Origin: a virus
Length of the DNA stretch: 26,989 nucleotides
IMG/VR virus record: IMGVR_UViG_3300018428_000144
Location: 1-26,989 of that record
Strand: one strand, 5' to 3'
Shown here: positions 1 to 8,044 of the stretch, piece by piece
Numbering within the stretch: position 1 is the stretch's first letter
Layout: each line of letters starts with the position of its first letter
Notes under the pieces: model-generated
What the model was told of the DNA's origin: nothing
Databases searched by the model: none
Seen by the model: only the letters and a program-made list of their open reading frames with translations
Position numbers and translations under genes: made by a program

Positions 1-2
1 AG

Positions 3-1484
3 AGTGCGTTAGTAAGAAAAGAAACACAACAAGAAAAAAGATTAAAGGCAGAAAAGAAAATAGAAAAAGTTCCTGGAGTACCAGGACCTATAGGAAGAGT
101 TCTTGGTGGTATCAAAGGAGTTGTTGGAAGTTTCTTTGATAAGGTTTTAAATTCTGGTGGATATTTAATAACGGGTTACTTAGTTACTAAACTTCCAGAG
201 ATTGTGGAGAAAGCAACGGAAGTATACAGAACGATTAAACCTATTTGGGATGGAGCATTCAAAACACTAGGATTTGTTTTCAATGGAATTAAGTTTGCCT
301 TTGAAGGAATTACAAACCTTTTTAATCCTGGACAAGCGCAACAAGAACTTGATGCAAATCAAAAAGAACTTCAATCCCTAGAAAGAGAATTGGATGTTGA
401 AGTGTCCACACTAGAGGGGTATGAACAAACTGAAAGAAGTGCTAACGACCCTAACATAATGCCTGATGGGAGTGTCATCAGAATTGGTGATACCGTTGGT
501 TCGGATATGCCAACACCAACTCCTATGTCTACACCTCCAATGCAAAGGAGAAATAGTGGTGGCACGGTTCTTAGAACAACTCAACCAAATAGACAACCGA
601 GAAGGAGTACATCTAGCACCAATACAAACAATGCACTTAAGAGGTTCTCTGCTGTTTCTACACAAAATACTGAAATAGCAGGACTTTATAAAGAAAATGT
701 TGACTCCTTCAAAAAACTGGTAAAAACACTACAACCTGGCAGTAAAAAAACAGGTGGTAGTCCAACGCCAATGGGACAAAAACCAACATCCAGTGGAGAT
801 AATGTACCAATCGCATCAGGTCCTATTCAACCTGGAGGAAGTCTTGACTTTATCGGTAGTGGTGATGGTGCCTCTGGAACATTAACTTTAAAAGATGCTA
901 GTGGAAAGAAAATCGGTAGTTGGAGTGCAATCAGCGGAACATATGGAACTGCTGGAACAACACAAGAACAAAGAGCAAGTGTTTCTGGTGCTTTATATCC
1001 ACTACCAGACGGACGCTATCCTCTGACGGGATTCCAAAAACATGGATACATGGCGGGGATTGGTGTTTGGAGTGCTTATATTAATAATATGTCTGGTTCT
1101 ATTGGAAACAGAAGTCAACTTTTAGTTCACAATGACATTGGTGATAATGGAACTGCTGGTTGTGTTGGTGTTACTCTGGGTGGAAGATCTGGAACAAATG
1201 CTGATAATCAATTTGCGGCGGCATATGAAGCAGTCATGCCAACTTCAATCAATGTTGCAATTGGAAGAGGTGCAAGTAGAAATAGCAACATATCTTCTTC
1301 AAAACCAAAAATTTCTGGTGACAATATACCAGTTCCAAAGGATACTGAAGGAACAAGTGATGTTATTGTCATGCCGATTGAGGTTGAAAGAGTTGTCCCA
1401 GTCACTGTTCAGGTTCCCGTTTCTAGTGGTGCCGGGGTAAATAAGAGTGGGAACAAATTAAGTCCTCTTCATAACATACCATAA
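3..1484 (+). CDS. Partial virion/baseplate protein with L,D-transpeptidase-like C-terminal region
   Basis: The frame is already open at base 3 and has no stop before 1484, so the true start lies outside the window; the first GTG at 204 falls mid-sequence and is not a likely start. The N-terminal part is charged (KR/E-rich), then glycine/hydrophobic. After a low-complexity Ser/Thr/Pro segment comes a folded region (about bases 840-1270) with a His codon at 1128 and a Cys codon at 1161 in the arrangement H-NDIGDN-GTAGC-VGV. This resembles the His...(S/G)xGC active site of L,D-transpeptidase-like peptidoglycan enzymes, so it may act on host cell wall during tail penetration. It overlaps the next gene by one base (TAATG) and sits before the gp27- and gp5-like genes, fitting a baseplate role. 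The virion role is likely; the enzymatic role is an inference from one motif. Confidence 0.7.
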   Translation, partial: SALVRKETQQEKRLKAEKKIEKVPGVPGPIGRVLGGIKGVVGSFFDKVLNSGGYLITGYLVTKLPEIVEKATEVYRTIKPIWDGAFKTLGFVFNGIKFAFEGITNLFNPGQAQQELDANQKELQSLERELDVEVSTLEGYEQTERSANDPNIMPDGSVIRIGDTVGSDMPTPTPMSTPPMQRRNSGGTVLRTTQPNRQPRRSTSSTNTNNALKRFSAVSTQNTEIAGLYKENVDSFKKLVKTLQPGSKKTGGSPTPMGQKPTSSGDNVPIASGPIQPGGSLDFIGSGDGASGTLTLKDASGKKIGSWSAISGTYGTAGTTQEQRASVSGALYPLPDGRYPLTGFQKHGYMAGIGVWSAYINNMSGSIGNRSQLLVHNDIGDNGTAGCVGVTLGGRSGTNADNQFAAAYEAVMPTSINVAIGRGASRNSNISSSKPKISGDNIPVPKDTEGTSDVIVMPIEVERVVPVTVQVPVSSGAGVNKSGNKLSPLHNIP

Positions 1485-2818
1485 TGTCAGCAGCTCAAGG
1501 CGTAATATACGAAAAATTTATAATCTTATCTCCTGATGGACAGAATCGAGCTGATATTGCTCAAGGACAATTCAGAGTGACAAATTTTGATTATTATGAA
1601 AATATTCTATCACCCTTTATTACTGGAACGGTAATCATTAGTAGCACCTCAGGTGCTGCGAAATCAAAAGATGATAAGCAAGAAAGAGACGGTTCACTGC
1701 ACAGTTCGTTGCCATTACGTGCTGGTTGTCAAATGCTCGTGAAAGTAAAAAATGAACTTGGTGCAGGACTAGATTTTTCGGTAGAAAGTGATGAATATAA
1801 AAAACTCTATGTAACAGATGTACAAGTATTGAGTAAATCTTCTACATCTGAAAATCTGAAAATTAGATTCTCATCAAGAACCGCATGGTTGAATGAAACT
1901 AATAAGATAACAAAAAGATACACTGGTAAGATAAGTGATTCTGTCAAAAAGATATTAAAAGATGAATTGTCATTTGAAGATAGTAAGATAAAAATAGATC
2001 CGTCTAGTAACTCTTATTCCTTTATAGGAATGAACAAGAGACCGTTGGATTTAATTGCCATGCTTTGTATTAGAAGTGTCCCTTCTAATATTTCAAATCC
2101 AGGATATTTTTTCTTTGAGACGAGAAGTGGATTTAATTATATCTCAGCAGATACTTTGATTAATCAAGAACCTTTTCAGAAAACGTATCGATATACAGGA
2201 CAAGTTATTGCATCTGAACAACAGAAAAATGATGAGAATGATTTCAAGGTAGCAGCATTTGATACTTTGAAAGATCAAAGTCTCTTAGCACAAATTCGCT
2301 CTGGTGTTTATTCTTCTAAAAACGTTTTTTTCAATCCATCAACACTAGGATTCACTGAGATTGATATTACTGTGGAAGATAAGAAACTTACTCAAGATCC
2401 TAAGTTTTCATCTCTGGGTAAAAAAGAGTCACCACCACCATTTCTATTTGGTGGAAAGGGTGGTAAAAAATATCACAGGATTCAATCAGCAGTCTTTGAT
2501 GTTGGTGCAGAGGCAGCTACGACAGAGATAAACAATAGTCCTGAATTATATTATGCTGCTGGTAGCACCAGATATAATATTTTGTTCTCTCAGGTTCATG
2601 CCGCAACCATACCTTGCAACACAGATCTTGAGGCAGGAACTCTAATTAAGTTAGAAATTGAATCTAACTCAAAAGATAAGGAACAAGGACCTGATGAGGT
2701 GCAGAGTGGCAGCTATATAATTCAAGCACTACATCATCATTTCGAACCAAATAAATCGACAACATCAATGAATTTGATTCGTGATTCTTATGGAATGAAC
2801 TTCACTAAAGGACAATAA
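1484..2818 (+). CDS. Baseplate hub protein, gp27-like
   Basis: A 444-residue protein. Its N-terminal half, with VTNFDYYENILSPFITGTV followed by a basic/polar stretch and SLPLRAGCQMLVKVK, matches the pattern I associate with T4 gp27-type hub proteins: the tail-tube-like domain that makes the pseudo-sixfold ring connecting gp5 to the tube. No signal peptide or membrane segment is seen. It starts on the ATG that overlaps the upstream TAA and ends overlapping the next ATG (TAATG at both borders), so the upstream partial gene, this gene and the gp5-like gene are probably translated together. In T4, gp27 and gp5 form the central hub, and the direct adjacency of the OB-fold gp5-like gene supports the call. 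Of 15 arginine codons 10 are AGA/AGG, typical of the tail module here. Another tail-hub protein of unknown number cannot be excluded. Confidence 0.65.
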   Translation: MSAAQGVIYEKFIILSPDGQNRADIAQGQFRVTNFDYYENILSPFITGTVIISSTSGAAKSKDDKQERDGSLHSSLPLRAGCQMLVKVKNELGAGLDFSVESDEYKKLYVTDVQVLSKSSTSENLKIRFSSRTAWLNETNKITKRYTGKISDSVKKILKDELSFEDSKIKIDPSSNSYSFIGMNKRPLDLIAMLCIRSVPSNISNPGYFFFETRSGFNYISADTLINQEPFQKTYRYTGQVIASEQQKNDENDFKVAAFDTLKDQSLLAQIRSGVYSSKNVFFNPSTLGFTEIDITVEDKKLTQDPKFSSLGKKESPPPFLFGGKGGKKYHRIQSAVFDVGAEAATTEINNSPELYYAAGSTRYNILFSQVHAATIPCNTDLEAGTLIKLEIESNSKDKEQGPDEVQSGSYIIQALHHHFEPNKSTTSMNLIRDSYGMNFTKGQ

Positions 2819-3384
2819 TGGAAGCACCGTCAGAATCAATTAAGTTTTTTGGAGCAGATACGCACGAGTGGATTGGTGTCGTATTAAGTGATGAGGCACA
2901 GAAATCCCAGATAGAAGGAACTGGTGGTTGGGGTGTAAGGTATAAAGTTGCCATCATGGGACACCATCCCACGGATCAGGCAGAAGTAAAAGATGAAGAT
3001 ATTCAGTATGCAACCGTTGTATTTGGTGTAACTGATGGTGATGGTGGCGGAAACATGCAGACATCCTCTGCAATACGACAAGGAACAGTTGTTAGAGGTA
3101 AATTTTTAGATGGTTCTGCGAGACAGATGCCAGAGATTATTGGTGTTTATGGCAAAACTTCTGGAACTAGATTTGGAAAGGGTAGATTTGAGGCAAAGGA
3201 TGGATTTGGTGAAAATCTTCAACCAGGAAATCTTTTAGGTAGAGATACTACTAACGAAACCAGCAGTCCTCCATGTGTTCCAAGAGCACTCCCAGGTTCG
3301 ACTGATAAAACTAAAAGAAGAGAAACTCCAAGTGCAGCACTAAAAGCAGCAGGTGTTGATACAACAACCAATCAAGCGACTTAG
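2818..3384 (+). CDS. Baseplate hub gp5-like OB-fold protein lacking a lysozyme domain
   Basis: A 188-residue protein. The opening HEWIGVVLSDEAQKSQ followed by WGVRYKVAIMGHHP recalls the N-terminal OB-fold of T4 gp5 (WIGVVEDR..., then VRIFGLHP), which contacts gp27. T4 gp5 is 575 residues with OB, lysozyme and C-terminal beta-helix parts; here the polypeptide stops soon after the OB-like part, with a polar tail rich in Thr, Ser and Pro. No lysozyme catalytic segment is visible. The gene overlaps the gp27-like gene by one base. A beta-helical protein is encoded separately at 4891, and a possible peptidoglycan enzyme upstream at 3-1484, so gp5 functions may be distributed among several proteins. 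The OB-fold call is fairly secure; the distribution of functions is inferred. Confidence 0.65.
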   Translation: MEAPSESIKFFGADTHEWIGVVLSDEAQKSQIEGTGGWGVRYKVAIMGHHPTDQAEVKDEDIQYATVVFGVTDGDGGGNMQTSSAIRQGTVVRGKFLDGSARQMPEIIGVYGKTSGTRFGKGRFEAKDGFGENLQPGNLLGRDTTNETSSPPCVPRALPGSTDKTKRRETPSAALKAAGVDTTTNQAT

Positions 3385-3388
3385 ACAT

Positions 3389-3396
3389 AATAAATA
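3389..3396 (+). promoter_or_regulatory. T4-like late promoter (AATAAATA)
   Basis: AATAAATA lies five bases after the stop of the gp5-like gene, 22 bases before the ATG at 3419. It matches the NATAAATA late promoter consensus of T4-like cyanophages. A strong ribosome binding site, GGAGGA at 3404-3409, follows. It should drive the structural genes from 3419 onward late in infection. Confidence 0.75.
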
Positions 3397-3418
3397 TCAA
3401 CACGGAGGATAATATCAC

Positions 3419-4882
3419 ATGAGTTGCGACAGAGCCGAATCACTAACATCTGGTAAAATTCTTATCTTTGCAGATCCTTGTAAAGATAATACATTTGCAA
3501 AGATGGAGGCTCACCTTGCCAACTTCTTTGATAAAGTAACTAAAGTTGGTAGTGCCGTCACAAACTTATCAAATGATATTAATAAAACTGTAGAACTCCT
3601 GAGTAATACATCTGTAAAGTTTATCAGTAAAATAATTGGCGGAGTAAGTGATGCAATAACGGAAGCAATATCTGAAGGTTTAGAGGCATGGACAACATCA
3701 TTACTAGCAGAGGGATTTGGATTAACCAAAATATTTGATATTCAATCACCTCTGGTTGGATTAACAAAGACTCTATTAGATGCTATTGATTGTCTTGCGA
3801 CAAAAATTATTAAAGCTGCGAAAGATATATTCAAAGATTTACTCACGGGTGCCGTAAAAAATGTATTGAACGCTGGTGCTTGTGTTGTAGATCAGGTGAT
3901 GGGTGCATTCACAAATAAACTTTCTGGATTAATTGACTCTGCAATAACACCACTACTAGGTCCCGTTGAGGCACTTATAGGTCCTCTCTTAAAGATTAAA
4001 GACTTCGTTCTGGGTGGCATCAATATGTTGAGAAAAATTCAGAACTTCTTCAAGTGTGATGAGGAGAAAATCTGTCCAGCAACATCAAAGTATAAGATTG
4101 ATGTTGGTGCTCAGAAAGACAAGGAAGATGCCGATATTAGGTTTGATAATATGTTCAGTGGAGCAGCACTTTCAGTGGGTGCAGGAAATCTTGCAAACGA
4201 TTTCCAAAACCAATATGGAAACTGGGAAATCTTTGGAACACCACTTAGTCAGACATCTAGTACATCACCTTGTGATTTTGGAAACGTAACTACGTGTGGA
4301 GCACCAACTGTCAACTTCTTTGGTGGTGATGGATTCGGTGCAGCAGGTAAAGTTATTCTTGGAAAGTTTGTCGATAAACTCGATACTGAAGATATAGTCG
4401 GTTCTGTTCAAAAGACTGCGAGTATTGTTGGTGTTGAGATAACTGATCCTGGAGAAGGATATTCCGATACACCATTTGTGACGTTTGGAGATGGTTGTAA
4501 TATGGGATATGGTGCTTATGGGCGTGCGGTGATAGATGAAAACCCAAGTTCTCCAACATATAGACAGGTTACATCAGTTGTAATTGCTAGTGACGGTATA
4601 AATTATCCAGCAGATATTGATGAAGATCCCTTATATGTCACCGATGTTGTAATTGAAGAACCTGGAGAAGATTATCTGGATGGCGATACTATTGAAGGAT
4701 TTGATTTAACTATCAAAGATGGAAGAGTTACTGCTATTACACCACAAAAAGGATTTGCATACAATGGACTACCAGATCTAAATATTATTACGGACACTGG
4801 TTTTGGTGCTGTATTGAAACCAGTTATGAGTGTGGTTACTCCACAGACAGAAGTTATCCAAGTCATTGATTGTATTAGTTAG
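3419..4882 (+). CDS. Virion structural protein with PGxGY repeats
   Basis: A 487-residue protein whose start is fixed by GGAGGA nine bases upstream. The first ~200 residues are helical-looking and amphipathic with many Ala, Lys, Leu and Ile and no charged clusters. The last ~170 residues contain repeats of the form VxVxIxxPGxxYxD, for example VEITDPGEGYSD and VVIEEPGEDYLDGD, which look like short beta-strand modules. Similar modules occur in the large fibre protein at 10626, suggesting a shared structural building block. Position between the gp5-like gene and the spike-like gene, behind a late promoter, indicates a tail or baseplate component. I do not recognise a T4 counterpart, and no enzyme motif is seen. 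Confidence 0.7.
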   Translation: MSCDRAESLTSGKILIFADPCKDNTFAKMEAHLANFFDKVTKVGSAVTNLSNDINKTVELLSNTSVKFISKIIGGVSDAITEAISEGLEAWTTSLLAEGFGLTKIFDIQSPLVGLTKTLLDAIDCLATKIIKAAKDIFKDLLTGAVKNVLNAGACVVDQVMGAFTNKLSGLIDSAITPLLGPVEALIGPLLKIKDFVLGGINMLRKIQNFFKCDEEKICPATSKYKIDVGAQKDKEDADIRFDNMFSGAALSVGAGNLANDFQNQYGNWEIFGTPLSQTSSTSPCDFGNVTTCGAPTVNFFGGDGFGAAGKVILGKFVDKLDTEDIVGSVQKTASIVGVEITDPGEGYSDTPFVTFGDGCNMGYGAYGRAVIDENPSSPTYRQVTSVVIASDGINYPADIDEDPLYVTDVVIEEPGEDYLDGDTIEGFDLTIKDGRVTAITPQKGFAYNGLPDLNIITDTGFGAVLKPVMSVVTPQTEVIQVIDCIS

Positions 4883-4890
4883 GTATTACC

Positions 4891-5673
4891 ATGGCAGGCG
4901 AAACACAAAGAAAAATATTTGGACCTAAGTTAATTCTTGAAACTGGTAATCAGTTGATGGGAATGTCTGGAAAGACATCCTTCTGTATGCAATCTACCAC
5001 TAATGAAGGCATACGTTTTGTTCAGGCACACACTGAGAGTGGTAACACTAAGATAATGACAGAGGGTTGCCTGTCGATAGAAGCTGGTGAAAAGGGAAAG
5101 TGTGTTGATGATATCGTTTTCATATCAAACAGTGGAGGAATGTCATTCTCTGCTGATGCAGGAACATATAGAGTTAGTGCAGAGCAGATAGTTTTACAGG
5201 CAGATGTAGAAATTGTTATAGATGCTCCTTCGATTAGAATCGGTAATCAGGATGCGAACGGAACAAAAGATATTCTCATCGCTGCAAAAAATGTAAATGC
5301 TGATGCAAAGGGTGGAAATGTTGGTGATACATTAGGCACCAGTAACTTTATGGGAATATTTGCTGGTGGTATTCTTGGTGGACTGGCATCCGCTGCGGCA
5401 GGTATTGCAGGTGCTGCTGGTGGTGCTGCAGGCAGTTCTGGACTTGGACAGGGTGGAAGTGGTGGTGGAACTGGTGGTGGCGATCAAACTATAGAAAACC
5501 TCACTGTTAATAATATAACTTTCAAAGAAATCCTCAAAAAATTAGATGGGGATGAGAATGAATTCTTGATGGCAGATGGTTCTCTTACAAAGAGATTCAT
5601 AAGCAATGATTCGACACCACCAGACGATTCTATTGGAAACGATGGCGACACATATTTGATAGTTGAATGTTAA
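4891..5673 (+). CDS. Beta-helical baseplate spike-like protein
   Basis: A 260-residue protein. Residues ~60-150 alternate short polar/hydrophobic strands (SADAGTYRVSAEQIVLQAD, then VEIVIDAPSIRIG), a pattern expected of an intertwined beta-helix such as the C-terminal needle of T4 gp5. Residues ~150-200 are an extreme Gly/Ala/Ser-rich linker. The C-terminus has an FLMADGSLTKRFI segment, close to FLKADGSVDSNTYL of the fibre protein at 15925, a phage-fibre type module. It follows the previous gene by eight bases with a weak ribosome binding site. The likely role is a spike or needle attached to the hub; this is inferred from fold pattern and location. Confidence 0.6.
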   Translation: MAGETQRKIFGPKLILETGNQLMGMSGKTSFCMQSTTNEGIRFVQAHTESGNTKIMTEGCLSIEAGEKGKCVDDIVFISNSGGMSFSADAGTYRVSAEQIVLQADVEIVIDAPSIRIGNQDANGTKDILIAAKNVNADAKGGNVGDTLGTSNFMGIFAGGILGGLASAAAGIAGAAGGAAGSSGLGQGGSGGGTGGGDQTIENLTVNNITFKEILKKLDGDENEFLMADGSLTKRFISNDSTPPDDSIGNDGDTYLIVEC

Positions 5674-5676
5674 GTC

Positions 5677-6762
5677 ATGAGTCCATTTTACATTAAGACA
5701 TCTGTTAATGGTGGTGATTCCACATGGGAGGAAGTTCAATCTTACTATATTAAGCAGGACGGTGAGTGGGTTGAAGTTACCGAAGCACAAGTAAAGACTG
5801 CTGTGTGTGGAGGTGATTCCGAATGGAAAGACTTCTATTCAGCTGTTGAGGTAGAACCTGGCATTGTTCTTTGGACTGCAGATACAAATGCACCAACAGG
5901 AACTGTTGCTGCCGATGGTGCCTCAGTTAGTTCTGGAGCATTGTTTGATTTATTAACGGATGCTGGTAACTTGAATGCTGATGGAGATCCTTTATTCGGT
6001 GGTACTTTAGAGGCACCACTGTTACCAGACATTGAAGGTAGTAATAGATTCATTCGTGCTAGGAGTGGTAACTCAACAACAACTGGTGTTGGTGTGTATC
6101 AAGATGATGCCGAACCAACTCACACTCACAAATATAATAAAATTGATGATGGTGATGGTAGTATTCTGATTCCTGGACCTCCAGCAACATTTGTTAGTTT
6201 CGGCGAGGAACAAGTAGGAAATCTTAGAGAACCATCAACGAATGTTAATGGTGAGATTGGTGCTGGAACAGCACTAAGTTCTGCTGGTTCAGAGACTAGA
6301 CCTAATAATATTGCATTTACTCCTGTCGTGGGAACAGAAACAATCTCAACTATTCCCATCGCTTCATTTGTGTGGTATACTTCTGATACTGTACCAACTG
6401 GATATTTACTTTGTGATGGTTCTGCCGTAACAACAACTCATAATGCTTTAAGACAGATTTTAATTGATGCTGGAAATCCGTTTGGAACGGATGGTTCAGA
6501 TCCAAGATTACCAAACCTTGTAACTGATAATAGATTCATTCGTGGTGCAGGAGGTTCACTGAATCATGGCACAACACAATCACATAATCTTGGAAATCAT
6601 ACTCACGAATTTACCGTAAACCGACAATCTAACATTGGTGACAGTGGTTCTAAAACTGCCGCAAGATTTACTCAAATCATATCAGGTCCTGTTCAGGGAG
6701 CTGATACTGCAGACGAAACTAGACCGAATTACATTGCTCTCTTACCGATTCTGAAATACTAA
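5677..6762 (+). CDS. Tail protein with two phage tail-collar domains
   Basis: A 361-residue protein. After an N-terminal ~60 residues containing two related segments (TSVNGGDSTWEEVQSYYIK and KTAVCGGDSEWKDFYSA) come two collar-like domains. The first (about residues 65-215) has PTGTVAADGASV, LPDIEGSNRFIRA and the histidine pair HTH. The second (about 225-361) has PTGYLLCDGSAV, AGNPFGTDGSDPRLPNL, NRFIRGAGG, HTHEF and a C-terminal RPNYIALLPIL. In T4 gp12 the equivalent HxH motif binds metal at the receptor-binding tip. So this is probably a short-tail-fibre or receptor-binding protein of the baseplate. It overlaps the next collar gene by one base (TAATG). The second domain is close to that neighbour, implying duplication. 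Confidence 0.8.
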   Translation: MSPFYIKTSVNGGDSTWEEVQSYYIKQDGEWVEVTEAQVKTAVCGGDSEWKDFYSAVEVEPGIVLWTADTNAPTGTVAADGASVSSGALFDLLTDAGNLNADGDPLFGGTLEAPLLPDIEGSNRFIRARSGNSTTTGVGVYQDDAEPTHTHKYNKIDDGDGSILIPGPPATFVSFGEEQVGNLREPSTNVNGEIGAGTALSSAGSETRPNNIAFTPVVGTETISTIPIASFVWYTSDTVPTGYLLCDGSAVTTTHNALRQILIDAGNPFGTDGSDPRLPNLVTDNRFIRGAGGSLNHGTTQSHNLGNHTHEFTVNRQSNIGDSGSKTAARFTQIISGPVQGADTADETRPNYIALLPILKY

Positions 6763-7199
6763 TGGCTGTACCGACTGGTTCTATTGTGTGGTCGATGACA
6801 CTAACTCCACCTGACGGATATTTACTCTGTGATGGTGCAGAAGTCACTGAATCCGCACATCCAGGATTACATACACATTTAACTAATGCTGGCAATCCTT
6901 TTGGAACTGCAAATGGAAATCCAAAATTACCAGATTTGATTACTGATAATAAATTTATCCGTGGTGCTGGAGGTTCGGTTGGTGTTGGTTCGACGGCACT
7001 TAGTGCTATTGTCGATCACTCTCACAATATCAACCCATCAGCACAACCAGGAGGACCTGGTATTAGTAACCAACCTGGCGGTGGTGCTGGTTCACACTTT
7101 GTTCAGTTTTTTCCTGGATTTAGTAGCGGTGAAAACTCAGGTGGTTCAGGAGAAGCAAGACCTATTAATGTTGGACTCTTACCTATTATAGCAACATGA
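6762..7199 (+). CDS. Single-domain phage tail-collar protein
   Basis: A 145-residue protein that is essentially one collar domain: PDGYLLCDGAEV, AGNPFGTANGNPKLPDL, NKFIRGAGGS, HSH, then a Gly/Pro/Ser-rich loop and the closing RPINVGLLPII. It aligns motif by motif with the second domain of the preceding protein, and the DNA is also visibly similar, so it is a fairly recent duplicate that became a separate gene. The start overlaps the upstream stop (TAATG) and the end overlaps the next start (ATGA). Likely part of a trimeric receptor-binding tip, perhaps assembling with the preceding protein. No N-terminal attachment domain is seen, so it may need a partner. Confidence 0.78.
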   Translation: MAVPTGSIVWSMTLTPPDGYLLCDGAEVTESAHPGLHTHLTNAGNPFGTANGNPKLPDLITDNKFIRGAGGSVGVGSTALSAIVDHSHNINPSAQPGGPGISNQPGGGAGSHFVQFFPGFSSGENSGGSGEARPINVGLLPIIAT

Positions 7200-7507
7200 C
7201 AAGATTAGTTACTTTCATAACAGGATATGATGAAGAAAATCCATCTGAAATTAATGGAAATGAGTTCTTCAAATTCAAAACAGATGAACAGAAGTACATC
7301 AAAGTTGGTGTAACTGAGGACTCTACTTTTGGTATCTCTGAGTTTACAAATGTGGATGAACTCATTGACTGGGTGGATGAACAAAGAATGAATAATGTGC
7401 AAAGGCAAATTAATTCTGGTTGGGAACCTCCCGAGGGATATACCTCCCCAGCAAAGACTGCGATTGCCGATGTGGTTCAACCAGTTTGGGAAGCGGTCTT
7501 CGGTTAA
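7196..7507 (+). CDS. Hypothetical protein at end of the tail module
   Basis: A 103-residue acidic protein that I do not recognise. The start ATG overlaps the collar gene stop as ATGA, so translation is probably coupled. It has a short beta-like N-terminus (TRLVTFITGYDEENPSEI), then a predicted alpha/beta segment with acidic residues, and a C-terminus with Pro and Trp (VVQPVWEAVF). No membrane segment or catalytic motif is visible. Its place after three collar domains suggests a chaperone-like or small virion role, but nothing in the sequence proves this. Confidence 0.6.
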   Translation: MTRLVTFITGYDEENPSEINGNEFFKFKTDEQKYIKVGVTEDSTFGISEFTNVDELIDWVDEQRMNNVQRQINSGWEPPEGYTSPAKTAIADVVQPVWEAVFG

Positions 7508-7511
7508 ACGC

Positions 7512-7540
7512 TTGACACCTCCACCTAGATACCGTATAAT
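7512..7540 (+). promoter_or_regulatory. Consensus sigma70 promoter
   Basis: TTGACA at 7512-7517 and TATAAT at 7535-7540 are both perfect and separated by the ideal 17 bases. The -10 box is 23 bases before the ATG at 7564. This should be a strong early promoter for host RNA polymerase, driving the two small genes and possibly the tRNA cluster. Confidence 0.9.
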
Positions 7541-7563
7541 ATGGGGGTAATCAACAGAACACC

Positions 7564-7767
7564 ATGAGCAACACCGAATGCGTCCAAGGCATCGTTATTG
7601 ATGTTTGCACTCGCTCCTTCCTGCTTCTGAGCGATGAGGGAAATGAAAAAATTGTTGAGTGTGATACCACAGAACAGTTCATGAATGTGTTGGAAGTTTG
7701 CACTGCCAATCTAACTGATGAGCAGATTGAGTACGCAGATTTGGCAATCGTAGGAGAAAAATATTGA
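7564..7767 (+). CDS. Small hypothetical protein, early promoter
   Basis: A 67-residue protein, first gene after the consensus promoter. It begins MSNTECVQGIVIDVCTRSFL and contains three cysteines (C5, C15 and C46) and an acidic C-terminal half (TDEQIEYADLAIVGEKY). No known motif is recognised. The leader ends in AACACCATG, a form shared with several other early-type genes in this window, and has no clear Shine-Dalgarno sequence apart from a G-run near the transcription start. Its stop overlaps the next start (TGATG), making a two-gene operon with the Phd-like gene. Function unknown. Confidence 0.7.
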   Translation: MSNTECVQGIVIDVCTRSFLLLSDEGNEKIVECDTTEQFMNVLEVCTANLTDEQIEYADLAIVGEKY

Positions 7768-7940
7768 TGGAAGTATTTACAATTGAAGAATGGGAAAAAA
7801 ACTTCGATGAACTCTACAAAAGAGTAGAGGGAGGAGAAACCATAGGCATCGTCAAAGAAGATGGAACTGCTGCCGTTATGATGCCTGCAGATGATGAACT
7901 CTACCGAATATACACGGAAAACAACAACGAAGCATCGTAG
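7767..7940 (+). CDS. Phd/YefM antitoxin-like small protein
   Basis: A 57-residue protein starting on the ATG that overlaps the upstream TGA. It reads FTIEEWEKNFDELYKRVEGG, then ETIGIVKEDGTAAVMMPADD. This fits the pattern of the Phd/YefM N-terminal domain (hydrophobic-S/T-x-x-E/A, helix with Asn and L/V spacing, V-x-x-G-E, I-x-x-x-D/G-x-x-A-V-(L/M)). Full Phd proteins are about 70-85 residues; this one keeps the dimerisation/DNA-binding part and lacks most of the toxin-binding tail. No toxin gene (Doc or YoeB-like) is seen beside it. It could be an orphan regulator of its own promoter, or an antitoxin mimic acting on a host toxin. Gene existence is well supported; the family is a motif-level inference. 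Confidence 0.65.
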   Translation: MEVFTIEEWEKNFDELYKRVEGGETIGIVKEDGTAAVMMPADDELYRIYTENNNEAS

Positions 7941-7949
7941 TTCATCTGC

Positions 7950-8021
7950 GGGAGTATAGCTTAATGGTTAGAGCGCCCTGCTTATAACGGGGTAGTCTGG
8001 GTTCAACTCCCAGTACTCCTA
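7950..8021 (+). tRNA. tRNA-Ile(TAT)
   Basis: A cloverleaf can be drawn by hand: acceptor GGGAGTA (7950-7956) pairs with TACTCCT (8014-8020, G-T closing pair), discriminator A8021. The D-arm is GCTT/GAGC, the anticodon stem CCCTG/CGGGG with loop CTTATAA, and the T-arm CTGGG-TTCAACT-CCCAG. The anticodon is TAT (7983-7985), reading AUA. No CCA is encoded. The variable loop has four bases. Confidence 0.9.
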
Positions 8022-8037
8022 TTCGCTATTTGCGAAT
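8021..8037 (+). repeat. Inter-tRNA hairpin
   Basis: ATTCGC (8021-8026) and GCGAAT (8032-8037) form a perfect 6-bp stem around a TATTT loop in the spacer between the first and second tRNA. It may help precursor folding or processing of the polycistronic tRNA transcript. Confidence 0.5.
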
Positions 8038-8044
8038 AACGAAT

